Origin: Acinetobacter pittii
GTDB lineage: Bacteria > Pseudomonadota > Gammaproteobacteria > Pseudomonadales > Moraxellaceae
Assembly: GCF_034064985.1 (NCBI RefSeq)
Contig: NZ_CP139249.1
Span: 3,814,889-3,878,888 of the forward strand
Reading direction: 5' to 3'
Length of the DNA stretch: 64,000 nt
Of the stretch, positions 50,447 through 58,906 are shown piece by piece (within the stretch, counting starts at the first letter, position 1; the number at the start of each line of letters is the position of its first letter). Below the pieces are notes generated by a model. It was given only the letters and a program-made list of their open reading frames with translations. It was not told where the DNA came from and made no database searches. A program made the position numbers and the translations under genes.

Positions 50447-51403
50447 ATGGAAACAATCGGTAATTTATGGCTGTACATAGCATTCTTTGGCATAGTCATT
50501 GTCATGCTCCTGATTGACTTTTTAGGCTTTAAGCAAAAGCAAGGTCAGGATGTCTCAATCAAGCAAGCTGCTTACTGGAGTGTAGCGTGGGTAAGCGTCG
50601 CAGCTTTATTTGGTGGTGGTTTATGGCTTTACCTACAACAAACAGTTGGGGTGACCTTAGCAAACCAAAAAACCATGGAATACTTTGCGGGTTACTTACT
50701 CGAAAAGTCCCTCGCAATTGACAACGTTTTCGTCTGGTTAATGATTTTCGCAGCGTTTGCTATTCCAGCTGCACTACAACGTAAAATTTTGCTCTACGGT
50801 GTATTAGGCGCAATCGTACTGCGTACCCTCTTTATTTTTATTGGTGCATGGTTCGTTCAAGAGTTCTCTTGGGTACTTTATATCTTCGGTGCGTTCTTGG
50901 TATATACAGGCTTTAAGTTCTTAAAAGGCCAAGATGAAGAAACCAATATTGAAGATATCAAGCTCTTAAAATGGTTACGTAACCATATGCGTATTACCCC
51001 ACAGCTTGAAGGTGACAAATTCTTTGTACGTCAAAACGGTTTATTGTGGGCAACGCCGTTATTTCTAGTTTTGATTTTGGTTGAAGCTTCAGACGTGATT
51101 TTCGCAGTAGATTCTATTCCTGCTATTTTCGCCGTAACTAGCGACCCGTTTATTGTTTTAACGGCGAACTTAATGGCAATTTTAGGTTTACGCGCAATGT
51201 TCTTTTTGCTTGCTGGCGCTGCGACTAAATTGCATTACTTACCATACGGCTTAGGCATCATCTTATTGTTCATTGGTGCGAAAATGTTGTTGCTTGATGT
51301 ATTCCACATGCCAATCTGGATCTCGTTAAGCTTTATCGTCATAGTATTAGCAATCACTGCTTATCTTTCTCTACGACATAACAAAAAGCAATTGCAGTCT
51401 TAA
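50447..51403 (+). CDS. TerC-family membrane protein (Alx/MntX-like)
   Basis: This 318-residue integral membrane protein has about nine spans. The TerC signatures LEKSLAIDNVFVWLMIF (about 78-94) and VEASDVIFAVDSIPAIFA are present, with the acidic residues thought to bind metal. Relatives Alx and MeeF/MeeY export manganese or respond to alkaline pH. The ATG at 50447 follows a TGGAGG site by 6 bases. An in-frame ATG at 50279 is inside the riboswitch leader and adds no family sequence. Control by the upstream Mn-type riboswitch points to manganese export. Confidence 0.92.
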   Translation: METIGNLWLYIAFFGIVIVMLLIDFLGFKQKQGQDVSIKQAAYWSVAWVSVAALFGGGLWLYLQQTVGVTLANQKTMEYFAGYLLEKSLAIDNVFVWLMIFAAFAIPAALQRKILLYGVLGAIVLRTLFIFIGAWFVQEFSWVLYIFGAFLVYTGFKFLKGQDEETNIEDIKLLKWLRNHMRITPQLEGDKFFVRQNGLLWATPLFLVLILVEASDVIFAVDSIPAIFAVTSDPFIVLTANLMAILGLRAMFFLLAGAATKLHYLPYGLGIILLFIGAKMLLLDVFHMPIWISLSFIVIVLAITAYLSLRHNKKQLQS

Positions 51404-51415
51404 TTCATCACAACA

Positions 51416-51440
51416 AGGCATCTACACGTGAGATGCCTCG
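51416..51440 (+). terminator. possible hairpin after terC
   Basis: AGGCATCT / AGATGCCT stem (loop ACACGTG), 13 bp past the stop. The T-run after it is poor, so terminator function is uncertain. Confidence 0.45.
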
Positions 51441-51591
51441 TTATCTAAATTTTCAAAATAGACTGTACTTTAAAAAAACAGATTAATATCATATGCCAAC
51501 CTAAAATTTATCTTTCCTAATCAGAAACATAATAGATAACAGCTATTCGGTATTTTATGCCGAACATACTTATTAAAATGTGTGGAGTCTC

Positions 51592-51957
51592 ATGCGTTCT
51601 AAAAAAATTAATCTTGTCGTTGTCCCTCTATTACTCACGGCATGTAGCCATAATGATGGACCTTTAGTACAAGACGTATATAACAACCAATATGACTGTG
51701 CTCGTGACTGGAATACCCAAACTTGTAAAGAAGAAAATAGCTCAAGTGGACATGGTTCTAGCTATGTTGGTGGTCGCTATTTAGGTCCTGCGTATTATCG
51801 AAATAATCGGGAAGTTTCTTTTCGCGGGAATACATTACACCCTTACAGCAATTTGAGTGTAGGTCGCCCCATTATTTCAAGTACGGCGAAAAGCGCTTCT
51901 TCTTCATCCCCAATTCGTGGTGGTTTTGGTCGTAGCGGTTTTTCTTTTGGCGGCTAA
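51592..51957 (+). CDS. YgiB-like small lipoprotein (DUF1190-like)
   Basis: This 121-residue protein has a lipoprotein signal (MRSKKINLVVVPLLLTAC, lipobox LTAC, Cys18). The mature part has a Cys pair (YDCARDWNTQTCKEE), Gly/Ser/Tyr-rich sequence and an end RGGFGRSGFSFGG, resembling the RGGFG tail of E. coli YgiB. YgiB pairs with YgiC, a glutathionylspermidine-synthase-like protein, and here the next gene 21 bp on is the YgiC homologue. Function unknown. The start at 51592 has TGGAG before it. Confidence 0.68.
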   Translation: MRSKKINLVVVPLLLTACSHNDGPLVQDVYNNQYDCARDWNTQTCKEENSSSGHGSSYVGGRYLGPAYYRNNREVSFRGNTLHPYSNLSVGRPIISSTAKSASSSSPIRGGFGRSGFSFGG

Positions 51958-51978
51958 GTCTTTAGGCATTCACTTAAT

Positions 51979-53139
51979 ATGAAAAGAAAAATATTTACTC
52001 CGCGCCCAGACTGGCAAGTGGAGCATCAGAATATTGGTTTCGATTATTTTAATTTACCTTCTCTTGATGGCTCAATTTACTGGTCTGAAGGGGTTGCGTA
52101 TGAGTTTACCCTTAAACAGATTGAACAACTCGAAGATGCGGCAAATGAACTGCATCAGATGTGTTTATCGGTAGTAGGAGACCTCATTCAACGGGGAAAC
52201 TATCCAGCTTATTTTCAAATTCCTGAAGTCGCCATAAACCATATTGAACATTCGTGGAAACAAAATGCTCCCATGCTCTATGGCCGCTTTGATTTCGCTT
52301 ACGATGGGCGAAATATCAAAATGCTGGAATATAACGCCGACACACCGACTGGCTTACTTGAAGCTTCTGTCGCGCAGTGGCTGTGGATAGAACAAGTCTC
52401 GGGCATTGCAAACCGAGACCAGTTCAATAGCATTCATGAAGATCTGATTAAACGCTGGAAGACTATTTTACCGCGTGGTAGCCATGTACATTTTGCTGCC
52501 TGTCAGGAGGCTGGAAGGGAGGACTGGGGCAATCTCGAGTACTTGATGGATACCGCTTATCAAGCTCATCTACAAGTTTCCGAGCTTTCTATGGAGAACA
52601 TAGGCTGGAACGGGCAAGATTTTGTTGATCTCCATAATCAGCCCATTCAAAACATATTTAAGCTCTACCCATGGGAATGGATTTGGGAAGAAGCATTTTC
52701 TCAATATATCCATCCACAAACACAGTGGATTGAACCTTGCTGGAAAATGTTACTTTCAAATAAAGCGATTTTGGTTGAGCTTTGGAAGCGTTATCCAAAC
52801 CATCCCTTATTAGTCGAAACCCATACCTATGACCCGCAACAAATTTTGTCTGGCAAATGGGTGAAAAAGCCGATTTTGGCAAGGGAAGGGGCCAATATTC
52901 GAATTTTACAAGATGGTTATGACCGAGGCTCAGCTTCTGGTAGCTTTCATTTTGATGACTATGACAAATACGGATATGTTGTACAAAAATGGGTAGATAC
53001 CCCATTATTTTCAGGACAACTGCCTACACTCGGTTTATGGATGGTTGGACATCAATGCGCCGGCATGTCTATTCGTGAAGATTGCTATGACATTATTGGT
53101 AATGATGCTCACTTTGCAGCACATTATTTTGTCGAGTAA
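51979..53139 (+). CDS. glutathionylspermidine synthase-family (YgiC/YjfC) ATP-grasp protein
   Basis: This 386-residue ATP-grasp protein of the GSP-synthase preATP family lacks the amidase half of true glutathionylspermidine synthetase. Signatures: YGRFDFAYDGRNIKMLEYNADTPTGLLEA (ATP-grasp core), KKPILAREGANIRI, and the C-terminal VGHQCAGMSIREDCYDIIGNDAHFAAHYF. E. coli YgiC binds ATP but has no proven peptide-spermidine ligase activity. It forms a two-gene unit with the YgiB-like lipoprotein. A terminator follows. Confidence 0.9.
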   Translation: MKRKIFTPRPDWQVEHQNIGFDYFNLPSLDGSIYWSEGVAYEFTLKQIEQLEDAANELHQMCLSVVGDLIQRGNYPAYFQIPEVAINHIEHSWKQNAPMLYGRFDFAYDGRNIKMLEYNADTPTGLLEASVAQWLWIEQVSGIANRDQFNSIHEDLIKRWKTILPRGSHVHFAACQEAGREDWGNLEYLMDTAYQAHLQVSELSMENIGWNGQDFVDLHNQPIQNIFKLYPWEWIWEEAFSQYIHPQTQWIEPCWKMLLSNKAILVELWKRYPNHPLLVETHTYDPQQILSGKWVKKPILAREGANIRILQDGYDRGSASGSFHFDDYDKYGYVVQKWVDTPLFSGQLPTLGLWMVGHQCAGMSIREDCYDIIGNDAHFAAHYFVE

Positions 53140-53157
53140 AAACGCATAGAGATTTAT

Positions 53158-53185
53158 AAAAAAGCACTTTTAAAGTGCTTTTTTA
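53158..53185 (+). terminator. terminator of ygiB-ygiC-like operon
   Basis: AAAAAGCACTTT / AAAGTGCTTTTTT stem with a T-run. Confidence 0.87.
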
Positions 53186-53390
53186 TTATGCTTGGTTCGC
53201 AATCAAACAGTGCATTTTAGATATATAACAAATAATGAATATTTATTTTTAAAGCTAAATTAGAACAAAAATTCAAAAATATAATAATTTAATCTTATGA
53301 ATTTTAAAAACTTTATTCTTATTTTCAAAATTAAAAAGTGATATTGGCAAGCTCTTTGCATCTCCTAAAAAGAAAAAAGCCTAGATTTTA

Positions 53391-53418
53391 AGGGCTCGCG
53401 AGAGCCCTGATTTTTTTA
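53391..53418 (+). terminator. leader terminator/attenuator before Rieske oxygenase gene
   Basis: Hairpin AGGGCTC / GAGCCCT (tetraloop GCGA) is followed by GATTTTTTT, and directly after it comes the AAGGAG ribosome site and ATG of the next gene. An intrinsic terminator placed 12 bp before a start codon is typical of transcription attenuation. A short upstream sequence GCTCT (53351-53355) could pair with AGAGC (53401-53405) and open the hairpin. The leader 53186-53390 is A+T-rich and contains no recognised riboswitch. Confidence 0.6.
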
Positions 53419-53430
53419 AGGAGTGATGCT

Positions 53431-54486
53431 ATGAATGCTATTCCAACTTTAACGCCACTTGCCATGCCATGTAACAGCAGTTTTGATGCAAAAGATTGGG
53501 AAATTTTATCAAGTCATTGGTATCCGGTTGCACGTATTCAAGATGTCTCTAATGCGCCTCAACGAGTCACGCTACTAGACGTCAATATGGCGTTATATAA
53601 AACACAAAGTGGTGAAATTCATCTGGTCCGAGACATTTGCCCTCATCGCGGTGTTCCTTTAACCAAAGGTTGGGTCGATGGTGAGGAGATTGTGTGTCCT
53701 TATCATGGTCTACGCTATAACGCTGAAGGGAAATGTACCCAAATACCAGCTCAACCCGAGTTAACCAAAATTTCTGATCGTTTTTCTCTGACCAAATTTC
53801 CAGTTGTGCAAAGATACGGCCTCATTTGGACCAGTATTCATGGTCGTGATATTGCTAAAGCCAATATTCCTGTATTAGATACTTGGGACCATGCAGAGCA
53901 TCAATCAATTTTACCGCCTTTCGTCGATATTGGTGGTTCTAGTGGACGTCAACTTGAAGGGTTTATCGATGTTGCTCATTTTGCGTGGGTACATCATAAT
54001 GCCTTTGCGAGTCGTGATAATCCCGTCGTCCCTAAATATCACACTGAACGTACCAGCTACGGCCTGAAAACGGTCTATATCAGCAATGTCAGTAACTATC
54101 CACATGAACTAAAATATCTCGAACCAGAAGGCTTTTTGTGGAAGCGTACTTTTGAGGTTTATCCACCATTTTCTGCCGTGCTTACTGTCGATTTTCCAGA
54201 AGGTGGGATCTTAAAAATTTTAAATGCCTGTTGTCCTATCTCAAGTAATAAAACCCGTTTATTTGTTCCACTCACTCGTAACTTTGACCAAACAGGTGAT
54301 TTAGAAAAAGTATATGCATTTAATGCGCAAATTTTTGCCGAAGACCAAGACATGGTCGAATCACAAAAGCCAGAAGAACTACCGCTTGATTTAATGATGG
54401 AAGCACATTTTGAAGCAGACCGTTCATCAACGACTTATCGACGGATTTTGGCTGAATGGGGACTAAGTAAACGTTATACCGTTTAA
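53431..54486 (+). CDS. Rieske non-heme iron oxygenase
   Basis: This 351-residue ring-hydroxylating/O- or N-demethylase-type oxygenase has the Rieske cluster CPHRG (about 71-75) and CPYHG (about 91-95), followed by the catalytic domain with EGFIDVAHFAWVHHNAF (mononuclear Fe ligands) near residues 173-190. Relatives include VanA and purine N-demethylases (NdmA/B). Guanine deaminase lies 56 bp downstream and hpt follows, so a purine or methylpurine substrate is plausible but unproven. The required reductase is not encoded here. An AAGGAG site precedes the ATG and an attenuator-like hairpin precedes that. Confidence 0.87.
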   Translation: MNAIPTLTPLAMPCNSSFDAKDWEILSSHWYPVARIQDVSNAPQRVTLLDVNMALYKTQSGEIHLVRDICPHRGVPLTKGWVDGEEIVCPYHGLRYNAEGKCTQIPAQPELTKISDRFSLTKFPVVQRYGLIWTSIHGRDIAKANIPVLDTWDHAEHQSILPPFVDIGGSSGRQLEGFIDVAHFAWVHHNAFASRDNPVVPKYHTERTSYGLKTVYISNVSNYPHELKYLEPEGFLWKRTFEVYPPFSAVLTVDFPEGGILKILNACCPISSNKTRLFVPLTRNFDQTGDLEKVYAFNAQIFAEDQDMVESQKPEELPLDLMMEAHFEADRSSTTYRRILAEWGLSKRYTV

Positions 54487-54542
54487 ATCTTGGCTAACTG
54501 GGGTACAATCAATCGAAAAAAGTGAAAATATATAGGCTTTCC

Positions 54543-55868
54543 ATGTCATTGATTGCAAATACCACCGTTGTGCGTGGTCGTTTTTTAGATATTCAACATA
54601 CTGTCTCTGAGCCAACTGATATTCCAAATCAAATACGTTATTTGGAAGATGGTGTATTGATTAGTGAACATGGAAAAATCAAATGGTTTGGAGCATGGGA
54701 AGACGCTCAAGCGCATCTACCGGCTGGAGTTGAGGTTCAACATTATCCAGAACAATTGATTGTACCTGGCTTTATTGATACCCATATTCACTTCCCGCAA
54801 ACAGAAATGGTTGGAGCATACGGCGAACAACTTTTAAGCTGGCTCAATACTTATACTTTCCCAACTGAAATCCAGTTTCAGGACAAAGCATATGCAAGTG
54901 AAATTGCCCAGTTCTTTGTTCAAGAACTACTGAAACACGGTACAACCACAGCACTGGTTTTCTGTACAGTTCACCCCGAGTCTGTTGATGCCTTATTTGA
55001 AGCCGCAGAACGCGTTCAGATGCGTTTGATTGCAGGGAAGGTACTCATGGACCGCAATGCCCCTGAAGCGCTTTGTGACACGCCAGAAACGGCTTACGGC
55101 GACACCAAAGCACTGATTGAGAAATGGCACGGTAAGGGCCGTGCTCTCTATGCGATTACTCCACGTTTTGCACCAACGTCTACACCTGAACAGTTAGAAA
55201 GAGCAGGGCAGTTAAAACAAGAATTTCCGGATGTTTATGTACATACCCATTTAAGTGAAAACAAAGATGAAATCGCTTGGGTGAAATCTTTATTTCCTGA
55301 GCAAGCTGGCTATTTAGATGTTTATCAACATTATGGTCTGACTGGTAAGCGTTCTGTGTTTGCGCATTGCGTTCACTTAGAAGATGAAGAATGGCAATGT
55401 ATGCATGATACGCAATCTGCTATCGCATTTTGCCCAACTTCAAACTTATTCTTAGGCAGTGGTTTATTTCCACTGAAAAAAACTTGGGAAAAACAAGTGA
55501 AAGTAGGCTTAGGGACAGATATCGGTGCTGGTACATCATTTAGTTTGCTGCAAACCGTTAACGAAGCTTATAAGGTTCAGCAGTTACAAGGTGATAAACT
55601 TTCAGCTTATGAAGCGCTTTATCATGCAACTTTAGGCGGCGCAAAAGCGCTTGATTTGCAAGATCAGTTAGGCAACTTCAACGTTGGTAAAGAAGCAGAC
55701 TTTGTGGTACTAAATCTTAAGCCAACCGCATTACAGCAACTTCGCCAGTCTAAATCCAAATCTGTTGGAGATTCACTGTTTGCATTATTCACTTTAGGTG
55801 ATGACCGTAATATTGAGGCGACTTATATTTATGGAAACCGTGCTTATCAAAAAGAAACAGCCAAATAA
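54543..55868 (+). CDS. guaD: guanine deaminase
   Basis: This 441-residue amidohydrolase has zinc motif PGFIDTHIHFPQ (HxH), a second His region around THLSENKDE, HCVHLED and the Asp in GLGTDIGAGTSFS. The FCPTSNLFLGSG segment is typical of guanine deaminases. It converts guanine to xanthine and ammonia. The start at 54543 (MSLIANTTVVRG) is preferred over an in-frame GTG at 54522. It is co-linear with the Rieske oxygenase gene and probably co-transcribed. Confidence 0.92.
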   Translation: MSLIANTTVVRGRFLDIQHTVSEPTDIPNQIRYLEDGVLISEHGKIKWFGAWEDAQAHLPAGVEVQHYPEQLIVPGFIDTHIHFPQTEMVGAYGEQLLSWLNTYTFPTEIQFQDKAYASEIAQFFVQELLKHGTTTALVFCTVHPESVDALFEAAERVQMRLIAGKVLMDRNAPEALCDTPETAYGDTKALIEKWHGKGRALYAITPRFAPTSTPEQLERAGQLKQEFPDVYVHTHLSENKDEIAWVKSLFPEQAGYLDVYQHYGLTGKRSVFAHCVHLEDEEWQCMHDTQSAIAFCPTSNLFLGSGLFPLKKTWEKQVKVGLGTDIGAGTSFSLLQTVNEAYKVQQLQGDKLSAYEALYHATLGGAKALDLQDQLGNFNVGKEADFVVLNLKPTALQQLRQSKSKSVGDSLFALFTLGDDRNIEATYIYGNRAYQKETAK

Positions 55869-55980
55869 AAAAGGCATTGTTAAGTTTTTGTTATTATTTG
55901 GAATATGTGCTCTTACGTTAAAGCGTGATCGACATAATCAGCAAAATGATAAAATTTCACAGCCCTCAAAGGGTGCATGA
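55831..55980 (+). CDS. possible small membrane protein overlapping guaD end
   Basis: This is a 49-residue frame (METVLIKKKQPNKKGIVKF then LLLFGICALTL, then a polar tail). It overlaps the last 38 bases of guaD in another frame. The Lys-rich start, single hydrophobic helix and position before the terminator allow a small membrane protein, but there is no clear ribosome site and it may be chance. Confidence 0.25.
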   Translation: METVLIKKKQPNKKGIVKFLLLFGICALTLKRDRHNQQNDKISQPSKGA

Positions 55981-56024
55981 AACGTCATTTTGCTTTAAAA
56001 TTTTACCATTAACTCAGATTTTCG

Positions 56025-56050
56025 AGGTGTTGCAGGTCAACACCTTTTTT
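56025..56050 (+). terminator. terminator of guaD unit
   Basis: AGGTGTTG / CAACACCT (loop CAGGT) followed by seven T. Confidence 0.85.
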
Positions 56051-56082
56051 ATTTTTTCTTTTATATCTTGTAGGAATCTGCC

Positions 56083-56610
56083 ATGACTGTTGCAATGAGC
56101 ATCATGATTTCAACCGAAGAAATTCAAGCAAAAGTCAAAGAGCTCGGCGAGCAAATTAACGCTCACTATGCAAATAGTGATAAAGAATTAGTCCTTATTG
56201 GACTACTTCGTGGTTCTGTTATTTTCATGGCAGACTTGTGCCGTACAATTACCAAACCGCATGAACTCGACTTCATGACAGTGTCTAGCTACGGCGGCGG
56301 TACGACTTCAAGTCGAGATGTTAAAATCTTAAAAGATCTTGATGGTGAAATTCGCGGTAAAGATGTATTGGTTGTTGAAGACATTATCGACTCAGGCAAT
56401 ACCTTAAGCAAAGTCGTTGAAATGTTGCAAACTCGCGAGCCAAATTCAATTCAACTCTGCACATTAGTGAGTAAACCATCTCGCCGTGAAATTGATCTTG
56501 AAGTGAAATTTTTAGGTTTTGAAGTTGAAGACAGATTCATTGTGGGTTACGGCTTAGACTACGATCAAAAATATCGCCACTTGCCTTTTATTGGTGAAAT
56601 TGGTTTATAA
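56083..56610 (+). CDS. hpt: hypoxanthine phosphoribosyltransferase
   Basis: This 175-residue type I phosphoribosyltransferase has the PRPP loop VLVVEDIIDSGNTL (about 105-118), GLLRGSVIFMADL near 45-57, and the C-terminal VGYGLDYDQKYRHLP. It salvages hypoxanthine and guanine to IMP and GMP, matching the purine context of guaD next door. An AGGAA site lies 8 bases before the ATG. It has its own terminator. Confidence 0.94.
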   Translation: MTVAMSIMISTEEIQAKVKELGEQINAHYANSDKELVLIGLLRGSVIFMADLCRTITKPHELDFMTVSSYGGGTTSSRDVKILKDLDGEIRGKDVLVVEDIIDSGNTLSKVVEMLQTREPNSIQLCTLVSKPSRREIDLEVKFLGFEVEDRFIVGYGLDYDQKYRHLPFIGEIGL

Positions 56611-56618
56611 ATTTCATA

Positions 56619-56648
56619 AAAATAGCACCGCAAGGTGCTATTTTTTTA
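56619..56648 (+). terminator. terminator of hpt
   Basis: AAAATAGCACC / GGTGCTATTTTTTT, loop GCAA. Confidence 0.88.
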
Positions 56649-56782
56649 TATAAAACCTTAGCTTTGAACAAAAAAGACACAAAAAGTCGCAATCTGCTAC
56701 AGACAAAATAGACAGCTCTACCGCACGATAGAATATGAAGCAAAATCATTAACTTCATCAAAAAAACAATTGGAGAACAAAT

Positions 56783-57034
56783 ATGTGGTCACTTATTGTC
56801 GCTATTGTAGTTGGTTTCTTTGCTGGCTTAATCGCTCGCGCTTTGCATCCAGGGGATGATAAAGCAGGTTTCATCGTAACGACCTTAATTGGTATTGCAG
56901 GTTCACTTCTAGCCACTTATGGTGGTCGTTTACTTGGTCTTTATGGCGAAAACTCAGCTGCAGGCTTTATCGCATCCGTGATTGGTGCCATCGTTATTCT
57001 TTTTATCTACAACTTGATTGCACGAAAAAGCTAA
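56783..57034 (+). CDS. GlsB/YeaQ/YmgE-family stress membrane protein
   Basis: This 83-residue very hydrophobic protein has three membrane spans (about 2-20, 29-47, 60-80). The pattern GLIARALHPGDDKAGFIVTTLIGIAGSLLATYGGRLLG and GFIASVIGAIVILFIYN is that of the transglycosylase-associated (YeaQ/GlsB) family, small inner-membrane stress proteins of unknown mechanism. A GGAG site precedes the ATG. It is monocistronic, converging on dsbC. Confidence 0.92.
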   Translation: MWSLIVAIVVGFFAGLIARALHPGDDKAGFIVTTLIGIAGSLLATYGGRLLGLYGENSAAGFIASVIGAIVILFIYNLIARKS

Positions 57035-57050
57035 ACTTTAATTCATTTAT

Positions 57051-57078
57051 AAAAAAAGCACCTTATGGTGCTTTTTTT
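57051..57078. terminator. bidirectional terminator, GlsB-type gene / dsbC
   Basis: AAAAAAAGCACC / GGTGCTTTTTTT, loop TTAT, between convergent genes. Confidence 0.9.
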
Positions 57079-57086
57079 AATTTATT

Positions 57087-57785
57087 TTAAAGACCTAACT
57101 CTTTCCATAGGGCCTGAATTTCTTCAGCAGAGCGTGCGCCAACCAGTTTGAAACCATTTGCAAAAATTAAAGTAGGAGTGCCGTTAAAGCCGAGTTTTTT
57201 TCCTAATTCCAAATTACGGTCAATTGGGTTTGCACAGCTCGCAGCTATTGGTTTAACACCTTGCTGAATCAGTTTTTTCCATGAATAAGATTGATTTGGT
57301 GCACACCAAACTTGTCTAGAAACCACAATAGACTGAGGTTTTAAAGGATAGATGAACGTGTAAATAGTCACGTCATTAAGCTTGTCGAGTTCAGGTTCGA
57401 GTTGCTTGCAATAAGGACAGTTTGGATCAGAAAATACTGCTAAAACATGCTGTCCATTACCTTTCACCGTTTTAATCGCATCTTTTAAAGGCAGCTGTTT
57501 CCAATCAATTGAGTTCTGTCCTAACACTAGATCTTTAGTCAAATTCTTCTGATCTTTTAACTGAATCATAGAGCCAACAAGCATATGCTGACCATCTTCG
57601 CCAACATAGATGATTTGTTGATCCAGATTAGCACTATATATCCCAGACATTTCGGTTTTCTGAATATTACTAATTTTCAAATTAGGATATTGTTTTTTAA
57701 AATTTTCCCTAATCGTATCCACATTAGCGAAACTTAAACTCGCCGTTAAGCTTAATAGTGTCAATATTCCTAATTTTTTAAGCAT
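57087..57785 (-). CDS. dsbC: thiol:disulfide interchange protein DsbC
   Basis: This 232-residue exported protein has a signal peptide (MLKKLGILTLLSLTASLSFA), a DsbC dimerisation domain (about 21-80), a linker, and a thioredoxin domain with CPYC (123-126) and cis-Pro loop NGTPTLIF. It isomerises wrong disulfides in the periplasm and is kept reduced by DsbD. Normal length. Monocistronic; its start lies 95 bp from the 3' end of the metal exporter gene on the same strand. Confidence 0.93.
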   Translation of the reverse strand: MLKKLGILTLLSLTASLSFANVDTIRENFKKQYPNLKISNIQKTEMSGIYSANLDQQIIYVGEDGQHMLVGSMIQLKDQKNLTKDLVLGQNSIDWKQLPLKDAIKTVKGNGQHVLAVFSDPNCPYCKQLEPELDKLNDVTIYTFIYPLKPQSIVVSRQVWCAPNQSYSWKKLIQQGVKPIAASCANPIDRNLELGKKLGFNGTPTLIFANGFKLVGARSAEEIQALWKELGL

Positions 57786-57880
57786 AAAACCAACTCATAG
57801 GTAGGAGAGGAGCTCATTTTAATCAGTTCAGCTTTTTAAAACAGAACTGATTACCGAGTTATAACCAAACTGCCACTCTT

Positions 57881-58849
57881 TTATGCCAATGTTTCACGTG
57901 GAACATAAGCTGGTTTTAGAGTATTAATTTCTACTGAAATATGCACAATTTCATCATGAATGGATAAAGCATGACGAATCTGATCTGCGGTTAAAGAAAT
58001 ATCATCAGTTTCGAGCGCCAAAATACAAGAAAACTTACCTTTCGCGACCTTCCAAACATGAATATCCGTAATTTCAATATGTTTAGGAAACTCAGCAATG
58101 ACTTCACGGATCTCTTCAACTACCGGATGATCCATTTCTGCATCAAGAAGAGTTTTTCCTGTCTCTTTCATTAATCCAAGAGACCATTTTGCAACCAAAA
58201 TAGCACCTAAAATTCCTAAAAGCGCATCTAAAAAATCCCATCCGAAATATTTACCTGCGAAAAGCGCAATAATTGCAAAAACAGAAGTTACTGCATCTGC
58301 AACTACATGTAAAAAAGCAGCTTTTTGGTTTAAATCATGGTGGTGATGACCATGTTCATGCTCGTGATGGTGATGGTGATGGTGATGGTGATGGTGCCCA
58401 TCATCGTGAAGTAACCATGCGCAAATCAAGTTAATGACCAAACCTAAAATTGCAATCGGAATCGCTTCATTATAAAAAATTTCAACTGGATTAAATAAAC
58501 GTTGTATCGACTGAAACGCCATAAAAATGGCGACAACCATCAACAAAATTGCACTGCTATAACCCGCTAAAATCTCGATTTTCCACGTTCCGAAACTAAA
58601 CCGACGATCTTTGGAATAATGACGAGCCGCGCGATAGGCAAAATAGGCTAAACCGAGAGCCAACATATGGGAACTCATATGCCAACCATCAGCCAGAAGC
58701 GCCATTGAATTGAAAAACCATCCACCGAATATTTCTAACACCATCATTGATGCCGTTAAAATCGTTGCAATCAAAATACGTTTTTGTGCAAGTGGATTTC
58801 CTTCATCAAACTGATGTTGATGATGACGTGATACACTATGATCCTGCAT
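57881..58849 (-). CDS. dmeF: cation diffusion facilitator, DmeF/CzcD-like metal exporter
   Basis: This CDF exporter of about 322 residues has six membrane spans, with the metal-site motif ADGWHMSSHM (about 51-60) in span 2 and HVVADAVTSV in span 5. The loop between spans 4 and 5 is extremely His-rich (HDDGHHHH... with 22 His in about 27 residues). It exports divalent cations; cobalt/nickel (DmeF) is favoured because the divergent regulator is RcnR-like. Zinc (CzcD/ZitB) is possible. The start at 58849 (MQDHSVSRHH) is chosen, with one five codons earlier possible. A parS-like sequence lies in its last codons. Confidence 0.88.
   Translation of the reverse strand: MQDHSVSRHHQHQFDEGNPLAQKRILIATILTASMMVLEIFGGWFFNSMALLADGWHMSSHMLALGLAYFAYRAARHYSKDRRFSFGTWKIEILAGYSSAILLMVVAIFMAFQSIQRLFNPVEIFYNEAIPIAILGLVINLICAWLLHDDGHHHHHHHHHHHEHEHGHHHHDLNQKAAFLHVVADAVTSVFAIIALFAGKYFGWDFLDALLGILGAILVAKWSLGLMKETGKTLLDAEMDHPVVEEIREVIAEFPKHIEITDIHVWKVAKGKFSCILALETDDISLTADQIRHALSIHDEIVHISVEINTLKPAYVPRETLA
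57890..57905. promoter_or_regulatory. perfect parS site inside metal exporter gene
   Basis: TGTTTCACGTGGAACA is a perfect 16-bp match to the bacterial parS consensus (TGTTNCACGTGNAACA). It lies in the final codons of the dmeF-like gene, about 6 kb from the dnaA-proximal region. Confidence 0.85.
58364..58393. repeat. (GTGATG)5 hexamer repeat
   Basis: Five tandem GTGATG units on the plus strand encode the His-His run of the exporter on the minus strand. Slippage by whole units keeps the frame and changes the length of the His loop. Confidence 0.9.
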
Positions 58850-58862
58850 AATATTTAAACCC

Positions 58863-58885
58863 AATATACTCCCTACCAGTATATT
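58863..58885. promoter_or_regulatory. DmeR-type operator between dmeF-like and regulator genes
   Basis: Perfect inverted repeat AATATACT-N7-AGTATATT with central CCCTACC. The AT arms around a C-rich core resemble known RcnR/DmeR operators (a G/C tract flanked by A/T inverted repeats). It occupies most of the short gap between the two divergent starts. Confidence 0.75.
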
Positions 58886-58906
58886 GAATTATACAAGAGA
58901 ACACAG

